Positions 52,311-57,743 of a stretch of 57,743 nt of DNA are shown here, in pieces. The notes under the pieces were generated by a model. It was not told the origin of the DNA and made no database searches. It saw only the letters and a list, made by a program, of their open reading frames with translations. Position 1 is the stretch's first letter. Every line of letters begins with the position of its first letter. The stretch is from Rhizobiaceae bacterium (GTDB lineage: Bacteria > Pseudomonadota > Alphaproteobacteria > Rhizobiales > Rhizobiaceae), in NCBI GenBank assembly GCA_017644105.1, contig JAEPMD010000024.1, forward strand, positions 1 to 57,743, written 5' to 3'. A program made the translations under genes and the position numbers.

Positions 52311-53285
52311 ATGTTAAACATGGAACAAAATATTGTAAGATATGGCGATCTGATCCCTTGTAAAACAGCGTTTATCGACGCGCATACGCCCGGTTCGAAC
52401 CAGAAGGAAAACTTCACCATTATTGGCGGTGGCGTATCAGAAAGCGTTGATCAACATGTCCATATAGCCCAGCCAATCGGCTTTAATATTGGCGCGGCGG
52501 GACAACCGCCAAGATGCAAAAACTCGCTCCATTCTCACAGAACAGCCGAAGTCTTTTTTGTTGCCAAAGGTCGTTGGCGTTTCTTTTGGGGCCGTTGGGG
52601 TGATGCAGGCGAAGTGGTGCTCGAAGAAGGCGATATTTTTAACATCCCGACGGGCATTTTCCGCGGATTTGAAAATATTGGTACCGACTACGGCATGATC
52701 ATGGCGGTGTTAGGTGGTGATGATGCTGGTGGCGGTGTTGTTTGGGCTCCTCAAGTCATTACAGACGCGGCCGATCATGGTTTGGTTCTGGCCGAAACTG
52801 GAAAACTTATCGATACGAAAAAAGGTGAAAAGCTGCGTGAAGGCGTAAAGCCCATGCCGCTTTTAACAGATGAAGAGCTCAAGAAGTTCCCTGAGCCATC
52901 TGTCAAAGATGTCTTGCCAAATTATGTCGCGCGCTATTGGGATTTAATGGCGCTTTCCAAAGATGCACCTGCGCATGTAATTGGCGAAGGCGCCCTCCTG
53001 CAGGATAAGCCGGGGTTCGACATTGATTTCCTCTCACGAGATTCAATCTCATCTGATCCATATACCCACGAACATCCCGAGGTTTTGATGGGCATGAAGG
53101 GGCATTGGCGCCTGACGATGGGTGATTTTTCAACAACGATTGCAAATGGCGACACTGTTCTCGTGCCTCAAGGTGTTGAACGAAGCCTAACGCCGGCCAT
53201 GACAGGCGAATGTTCAATATATCGCGTGCGCGGCAATAGCGATCCCGCAAGCTTAACGCAGGGCTTCGTCGGCGGACATTCATAA
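52311..53285 (+). CDS. Double-domain cupin protein (dioxygenase- or isomerase-like)
   Basis: This 324-aa bicupin has a first barrel with SLHSHRTAEVFFVAKGRWRFFWG and EEGDIFNIPTGIFRGFEN, giving the two His plus Glu/His metal set of cupin motifs 1 and 2. The second barrel has YTHEHPEVLMGMKGHWRLTMG and ANGDTVLVPQGVERSL. Bicupins with intact metal sites are often ring- or carbon-carbon-cleaving dioxygenases (gentisate, quercetin type) or isomerases. The reaction cannot be assigned here. Confidence 0.86.
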   Translation: MLNMEQNIVRYGDLIPCKTAFIDAHTPGSNQKENFTIIGGGVSESVDQHVHIAQPIGFNIGAAGQPPRCKNSLHSHRTAEVFFVAKGRWRFFWGRWGDAGEVVLEEGDIFNIPTGIFRGFENIGTDYGMIMAVLGGDDAGGGVVWAPQVITDAADHGLVLAETGKLIDTKKGEKLREGVKPMPLLTDEELKKFPEPSVKDVLPNYVARYWDLMALSKDAPAHVIGEGALLQDKPGFDIDFLSRDSISSDPYTHEHPEVLMGMKGHWRLTMGDFSTTIANGDTVLVPQGVERSLTPAMTGECSIYRVRGNSDPASLTQGFVGGHS

Positions 53286-53301
53286 AGGGAGTGAGGAAAT
53301 A

Positions 53302-54426
53302 ATGACAAAAATACAAACAACGCATGTTGGTTCACTGCCACGCACGCAAGAAGTGGTTGACTTCATTTTCGCGCGTGAAAACAACGAGGACTATGACCAA
53401 GCAGCCTTTGATGCGGCTATGACCAGCGTCGTCTCTGAAACAGTCCGCAAACAGGTGGAAGCTGGCATTGATATTGTATCTGATGGCGAAACCTCAAAGA
53501 TCTCTTATGCGACTTATGTGAAAGACCGTTATACCGGATTTGCTGGCGACAGCCCTCGTAATGCACCAGCAGACTTAAAAATGTTCCCAGGATTTCTCAA
53601 ACGCCTCGCTGACGATGGTGGCACACCGCAATATGCGCGACCAATGTGTGTGGGAGAAGTTAAATCCAAAGGCCAAGACGAATTGAATAAAGATATCGCG
53701 AATTTAAAAGCCGCCATTGCCGAGCATGGCGCCAATCGCGGCTTTATGAATGCTGCAAGCCCCGGTGTAATTTCGCTCTTTTTGCAAAATGACTATTACC
53801 CCACGCGCGATGCATATTTAGCCGCCCTCGCCGATGCGATGAAGGATGAATATGAAACCATAGTCGGTGCTGGATTGGATTTACAACTTGATTGCCCGGA
53901 TTTGGCTTTATCCCGTCATATGCTCTTTAATGATCTCAGTGACGAGGAATTCATCAAGGTTGCCGAAAGCCATGTTGAGGCATTAAACCACGCGCTACAA
54001 AATGTGCCCAAAGATAAAGTGCGCGTGCATATTTGCTGGGGCAATTATGAGGGCCCACATTGCTGCGATATACCAATGGACAAAGTGTTCTCAACGCTGA
54101 TGGCAACGCAATCGCGTTACGTATTGTTTGAAACATCAAATCCGCGCCATGCGCATGAATGGCAGGTTTTCCAGGACCGTAAAAATGAAATCCCGGATGA
54201 TAAAATCCTTGTCCCGGGCGTCGTTGATACCACCACGAATTTTGTTGAGCATCCCGACCTTGTCAAACAGCGCATCGAACGCTTTGTTGGCATCATTGGT
54301 GCAGACCGCGTGATTGCCGGCAGCGATTGCGGATTTAGCACCTTTGCTGGCTTTGGCGCAGTGGATCCAGATATCGCCTATGCCAAGCTTGCAACATTGG
54401 CTGAAGGTGCAAGTCTGGCGGCATGA
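53302..54426 (+). CDS. MetE C-terminal-domain-like zinc protein (COG0620)
   Basis: This 374-aa TIM-barrel protein is related to the catalytic half of cobalamin-independent methionine synthase. It keeps TTHVGSLPRTQEV, VEAGIDIVSDGE, the zinc ligands in VRVHICWGN (His, Cys) and AGSDCGFSTF (Cys), and a Glu in YVLFETSNPRHAHEW. It lacks the N-terminal folate domain of true MetE. Stand-alone relatives transfer methyl groups or add thiols to epoxides. In this catabolic operon a methyl- or thiol-transfer step is inferred rather than methionine synthesis. Confidence 0.88.
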   Translation: MTKIQTTHVGSLPRTQEVVDFIFARENNEDYDQAAFDAAMTSVVSETVRKQVEAGIDIVSDGETSKISYATYVKDRYTGFAGDSPRNAPADLKMFPGFLKRLADDGGTPQYARPMCVGEVKSKGQDELNKDIANLKAAIAEHGANRGFMNAASPGVISLFLQNDYYPTRDAYLAALADAMKDEYETIVGAGLDLQLDCPDLALSRHMLFNDLSDEEFIKVAESHVEALNHALQNVPKDKVRVHICWGNYEGPHCCDIPMDKVFSTLMATQSRYVLFETSNPRHAHEWQVFQDRKNEIPDDKILVPGVVDTTTNFVEHPDLVKQRIERFVGIIGADRVIAGSDCGFSTFAGFGAVDPDIAYAKLATLAEGASLAA

Positions 54427-55115
54427 CATCGCTGATCCTAATTCCAGGTATGATGTGCGACGCGAGATTATTTGCGCCGCAGGTCGAGCATTTATCCAGC
54501 GAATTTGATATTCAAATCCCAAAACTTATCGGACAAAATACCATCAATGGTTATGCGAACGCCATCTTGAAAAATGCGTCCGAAAATTTCGCATTATTGG
54601 GTCTATCAATGGGCGGAATTATCGCGATGGAAATCCTGCGTATCGCACCGGAACGTGTTGAACGAATAGCACTTTTAGATACCAATCCTTTGGCAGAAAA
54701 AGACGAGGTCAAGCGACGACGTTTCCCGCAGATGGAGGCGGTTAAGCAAGGTCGTTTGGTTGATATTATGCGCGATGAAATGAAGCCAAATTATCTCGCA
54801 GATAGCCCACTGAAAGGCGAAATACTCGATTTATGTATGGATATGGCAATCCAACTCGGCTCAGAAGTGTTTATCGAGCAATCACAAGCACTTATGAATA
54901 GACCAGATCAAACTGAAACCCTCCAATCAGCTGACATTCCAGCACTTATTCTATGTGGTCGCGACGATATTTTATGCCCCATTGAACGCCACGAATTGAT
55001 GCATGATCTCATGCCACATTCAACGCTTGAGATCGTGGATGGTGCGGGCCACCTGCCCGTATTAGAGCAAACTGTTATTACAAATACAAAAATCACAACA
55101 TGGCTAAAGCAATGA
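54423..55115 (+). CDS. Alpha/beta hydrolase
   Basis: This 230-aa hydrolase has the oxyanion region LILIPGMMCDARLF, nucleophile elbow GLSMGG (Ser near residue 60), acid in CGRDDILCP and catalytic His in VDGAGHLPVLEQ. It probably cleaves an ester, lactone or carbon-carbon bond of a pathway intermediate. It overlaps the MetE-like gene by 4 bases and the RraA-like gene by 16, indicating tight coupling. Confidence 0.9.
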   Translation: MTSLILIPGMMCDARLFAPQVEHLSSEFDIQIPKLIGQNTINGYANAILKNASENFALLGLSMGGIIAMEILRIAPERVERIALLDTNPLAEKDEVKRRRFPQMEAVKQGRLVDIMRDEMKPNYLADSPLKGEILDLCMDMAIQLGSEVFIEQSQALMNRPDQTETLQSADIPALILCGRDDILCPIERHELMHDLMPHSTLEIVDGAGHLPVLEQTVITNTKITTWLKQ

Positions 55116-55810
55116 TATCTGACGAACTTTTAAAACTCCTCAACAGCGTGGATACGCCGACGGTATGCAATGCGATCGAAGTTGCGCAAGGCAAACGCGG
55201 CTTTAATGCCTTTACCCGCGGCACAATGCTTTCATCCTGCCCGGAAGATAGCGTGATGGTTGGTTATGCACGGACTGCGAAAATCGCAGCGCTGGAAGCG
55301 CCGAAAGAAGATCCATCGATCATCAAATCACGACGGATGAAATATTATCAGCATATGGCTGAAGGGCCAAAACCATCTTTGGCCGTGATTGAAGACATCG
55401 ATTTCCCAAACGCGATTGGCGCCTATTGGGGAGAAGTCAACACAACCATCCATAAAGGCTTTGGCATGTCTGGCGCCCTCACCAATGGCGTTATGCGTGA
55501 CCTTGGTGATATGGCCGAAGACTTCCCAGTGCTAGCAGGTTCACTCGGTCCGAGCCACGGATTTGTGCATGTCAAAGAGATCGCCTGCGAGGTAGAGATT
55601 TTTGGGTTAAAAATCAAAGACGGTGATTTAGCCCATGCTGACCGCCATGGCGCTGTGGTTATTCCAGATAATGTTGTAGATCAGCTGGAATCCGCTATTC
55701 AAAAGATGCAGGACACAGAAAAACTGGTATTGGACCCTGCACGCCAAGAAGGTTTTGACTTCAACGCTTTTGCCAAAGCCTGGGATGCATTTGAAAAAGC
55801 AAGAACGTAA
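55100..55810 (+). CDS. RraA-family aldolase/lyase
   Basis: This 236-aa protein belongs to the RraA / 4-hydroxy-4-methyl-2-oxoglutarate aldolase family, class II metal-dependent lyases that release pyruvate or oxaloacetate-type products. Family residues are in GAYWGEVNTTIHKGFGMSGALTNGVMRDLGDM (the Gly-rich motif with Arg-Asp) and GDLAHADRHGAVVIPD. It is the final gene of the operon, fitting a last carbon-carbon cleavage that feeds central metabolism. Family members can also be non-catalytic RNase E inhibitors, but context favours the enzyme. Confidence 0.88.
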   Translation: MAKAMISDELLKLLNSVDTPTVCNAIEVAQGKRGFNAFTRGTMLSSCPEDSVMVGYARTAKIAALEAPKEDPSIIKSRRMKYYQHMAEGPKPSLAVIEDIDFPNAIGAYWGEVNTTIHKGFGMSGALTNGVMRDLGDMAEDFPVLAGSLGPSHGFVHVKEIACEVEIFGLKIKDGDLAHADRHGAVVIPDNVVDQLESAIQKMQDTEKLVLDPARQEGFDFNAFAKAWDAFEKART

Positions 55811-55819
55811 ATCAAAGAT

Positions 55820-56413
55820 CTAAAGCGACGTATTGAGAATATCTGTCGCTGCAGCATGGGCGGCGGATCTAATATCTTCTGCAAGGCCCGAGTCGGGCAA
55901 AGTACGCGCTAAAACCATGCCGCCCACACAAAGGGCGGTCATTGAAAGTGCATTACGTTTATTGGTTTCTGCATTTGCATCCATTTTGCTCTCAAACAGC
56001 CATACCATGGCCTTTAAAAGCTCCTGAAACGAATTTTGAACCTCTGGGCTCGCGCGCGCCACGTCTGACGGCAGGGCAATCATCGGGCATTGGCCATCTA
56101 TATCGCCTAAATGCTTGTTTGATAAATAAGCATCCAACATCTGCTGTACCATTTCAGGTTTGAGATCGGTGACATCCACGCCGGCCTCCTCGCGCCATTG
56201 CGCTCCCCGCCCCATCAAAAAGCTCATCACCGCAGCATTGAACAAATCTTCCTTGTTTTTGAAATGATTATAAAAGCCACCACGCGTGAGACCCGCATCA
56301 TCCATCACCATATCAATCGTGACATTTTGATATCCATGCCGGTTAAAAAGAATGCGCGCAGCGTCAATAATCCGAAGGCGCGTTTGTCGCTTATGCTCAC
56401 TGCTATAGGGCAT
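55820..56413 (-). CDS. TetR-family transcriptional regulator
   Basis: This 197-aa protein has the N-terminal HTH RLRIIDAARILFNRHGYQNVTIDMVMDDAGLTRGGFYNHFKNKEDLFNAAV and a helical ligand-binding C-terminal half. It is divergent from the MAPEG gene with 114 bases between starts, a region full of inverted repeats, so it most likely represses that gene and itself. Confidence 0.93.
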   Translation of the reverse strand: MPYSSEHKRQTRLRIIDAARILFNRHGYQNVTIDMVMDDAGLTRGGFYNHFKNKEDLFNAAVMSFLMGRGAQWREEAGVDVTDLKPEMVQQMLDAYLSNKHLGDIDGQCPMIALPSDVARASPEVQNSFQELLKAMVWLFESKMDANAETNKRNALSMTALCVGGMVLARTLPDSGLAEDIRSAAHAAATDILNTSL

Positions 56414-56473
56414 GTTTGAACTCCATTTTTCCCCATCCTAGCAGTTTTCTAAAAATGTTTTTTAACATATTTA

Positions 56474-56498
56474 GATTTTCTCCATTTTAGTGAAAATC
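56474..56498. promoter_or_regulatory. Inverted repeat in the TetR-MAPEG divergent promoter (candidate operator)
   Basis: A perfect 7-bp repeat: GATTTTC (56474-56480), an 11-nt spacer, GAAAATC (56492-56498). A second one, ATGTT with AACAT around TTTT, lies at 56455-56468. An outer pair, TTTGAACT (56415-56422) with AGTTCAAA (56501-56508), puts the same octamer in both leaders. Confidence 0.55.
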
Positions 56499-56527
56499 GA
56501 AGTTCAAATCTAAAAGGACCACACATT

Positions 56528-56971
56528 ATGGATTCACTATTTGATGCAATACCCTATCTTGCTGCCTATCAAACATCATTCTTGATCTTAGCGGTATTAT
56601 CGCTCGCAACACTGATACAGAACTTTTTAAGCGCGCCGCTGTCTTTTGTGCATGAGGAGCAAGTGCCGGGATTGCCATTAAAGTTCGATCATTCCAAATT
56701 AAGTTTCAGAGTATTGCGCACCTATGCAAACTCGGTTGAAAACTTCCCAGCTTTTGGTTGGGCATTGCTTGTCGCCATCGTCGCAGGCGCGTCACCGACC
56801 ATCGTCAACTGGATCGCCGCAATTTACTTCGCCTTCAGAATGTTGTTCTGGGCTGTATATTATGCAGGATTTGGCAAGGTTGCCGGTGGTCCCAGAACCA
56901 TGGTTTTTGTCGGTGGCTTAATTAGCAATATCGTACTTGCTGGCGTCGCCATTTGGGCGATCGTTACGTAA
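56528..56971 (+). CDS. MAPEG-family membrane protein
   Basis: This 147-aa protein has four hydrophobic helices (about residues 12-32, 65-85, 87-105 and 118-140), as in the MAPEG family of membrane-associated glutathione- or eicosanoid-related proteins. It has the family-like FRVLRTYANSVENFPAFGWALLVAIVAG. Bacterial members are poorly characterised. Control by the divergent TetR regulator suggests a role in handling a hydrophobic or electrophilic compound. Confidence 0.9.
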   Translation: MDSLFDAIPYLAAYQTSFLILAVLSLATLIQNFLSAPLSFVHEEQVPGLPLKFDHSKLSFRVLRTYANSVENFPAFGWALLVAIVAGASPTIVNWIAAIYFAFRMLFWAVYYAGFGKVAGGPRTMVFVGGLISNIVLAGVAIWAIVT

Positions 56972-57057
56972 TGAATTCGTCAATCTAGGTGCTCAACAGT
57001 CCGCAAAAGCGAGGAATGGGTCTCTCTTCCTCGCTTCATTGCATTTGGATCTCTTAG

Positions 57058-57743
57058 CTAGGTGATGACATCGGGCGCATTCCGGCCCGTTATTTGATTG
57101 AAATCCGTCAGTTGATAAAATGCTTCTACAATTGGCTGCAAAACTTGCTGAACATCACGTTTCACATCACTCAAATTATCGGCATATTGCTCGAGATAAA
57201 GTCTGATCGTTGCCCCTTCGGTTCCTGTTCCTGACAATCTCGTCACGGCACGCGCGCCATTTTCAAAATTAATCACACAGCCTTGCGACAAACTTTCCGA
57301 TCCATCAACTGGGTCTTTATATGAAAAGTTCATCGCGCCTTCGATGAAAGTATTTCCAATCGGTGCTCCCTTTAAGTCATTTAGCTTTGATTTAAGCGTA
57401 TCAACAAATTGGGCTGCCTTTTCAGTTGGAACAGCTTCAAAATCATAGCGCGAATAATAATCGCGCCCATAGGCCTGCCAGTGCTCGTTGAGGATTTCTG
57501 CCACCGATTGCTTGCGTACAGCAAGAATATTGAGCCACAACAATACAGCCCAAAGCCCATCTTTTTCGCGCACATGCGAAGAGCCCGTGCCGGCACTTTC
57601 CTCACCGCATATTGTGATGCGACCATCATCAAGCAGATTGCCAAAGAATTTCCATCCAGTCGGCGTAGAAGTGGTTCGGAAATTTTGAACAAGAGATTTA
57701 AGTGAAATTTTGACCTGTCAGTGGCACTATGTGCCGAACACAG
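57058..57743 (-). pseudogene. pgm: Phosphoglucomutase, C-terminal part; cut by the window edge and frameshifted near it
   Basis: This is the alpha-D-glucose phosphate phosphoglucomutase, converting glucose 1-phosphate and glucose 6-phosphate. The readable frame gives TPTGWKFFGNLLDDG, ICGEESAGTGSSHVREKDGLWAVLLWLNILA, FEN.GARAVTRLSGTGTEGATIRLYLE, and the typical ending GRNAPDVIT. Upstream of about 57675 this frame meets stops (near 57720), while another frame stays open to the window edge and reads LNLLFKISE. A single missing base, for example in GAACC near 57673-57677, would join them. It could be a sequence error; only the last third of the gene is visible. Confidence 0.85.

Noticed and set aside
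52390-52405. tRNA-like GGTTCGAAC (T-loop) sequence
   Set aside because: It lies within the reading frame of the double cupin gene with no acceptor or anticodon stems around it.
1-57743. CRISPR arrays, insertion sequences, prophage, integrative elements
   Set aside because: No spaced direct repeats, transposase or integrase genes, terminal inverted repeats or tRNA attachment sites were seen.

Overview
The window looks like chromosomal DNA of a free-living, probably marine, alphaproteobacterium of moderate to low G+C (judged by eye, not computed). The supporting signs are an RNase E with a large acidic insertion in its S1 domain and a C-terminal GWW motif, the aroQ-accB-accC-aat gene order, a B12-riboswitch operon containing a DUF1636 protein, and a phosphoglucomutase ending in a rhizobial/eukaryotic-type tail. 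Hyphomicrobiales (Rhizobiales) or a close relative fits best, but I cannot fix the genus. I found no rRNA, tRNA, CRISPR array, prophage or insertion sequence.

Layout. Positions 1-2055: end of a TRAP transporter operon. 2077-5071: type I secretion adaptor plus a frameshifted PrtD-type ABC exporter. 5212-10390: cell-wall amidase amiC, divergent from rne, which has a long structured leader. 10389-13912: aminotransferase, M48 metalloprotease with TPRs, and a DsbA-like protein. 14130-17171: housekeeping aroQ, accB, accC and aat. 17163-18533: AraC regulator divergent from a peroxiredoxin-like gene. 18619-29050: a long leftward catabolic operon (cyclase, cupin, SDR, 3-hydroxyacyl-CoA dehydrogenase, complete Liv-type ABC transporter, BKACE enzyme, GST-like pseudogene) divergent from an IclR regulator. 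29069-31859: two tandem ClpP-like periplasmic paralogues, one fused to a beta-propeller. 32183-36009: siderophore-interacting flavoprotein, chemotaxis receptor and YceI protein. 36432-42083: a cobalamin/metal island, with a BtuFCD-like transporter behind a cobalamin riboswitch, an Rrf2 regulator with paired palindromes, and a COG0523 GTPase. 42258-55810: a LacI-controlled cluster with a CUT1 sugar-type ABC transporter and nine or more enzymes. 55820-56971: TetR regulator divergent from a MAPEG protein. 57058 to the end: the 3' part of pgm.

The strongest candidates for undescribed biology are three. First, the LacI cluster: three SnoaL-like proteins, a HisD-like dehydrogenase, an SDR, a double cupin, a MetE-like zinc enzyme, an alpha/beta hydrolase and an RraA-type lyase, led by two identical 14-bp palindromes; I cannot match it to a known pathway. 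Second, the tandem ClpP-like pair, where the propeller-fused member has lost the residues its sister keeps at the expected catalytic positions. Third, the B12-riboswitch locus, which holds an unannotated 41-codon ORF and a divergent promoter with two tandem palindromes.

Three genes are broken (prtD, the GST gene and pgm). They are either pseudogenes or single-base errors in the source sequence.
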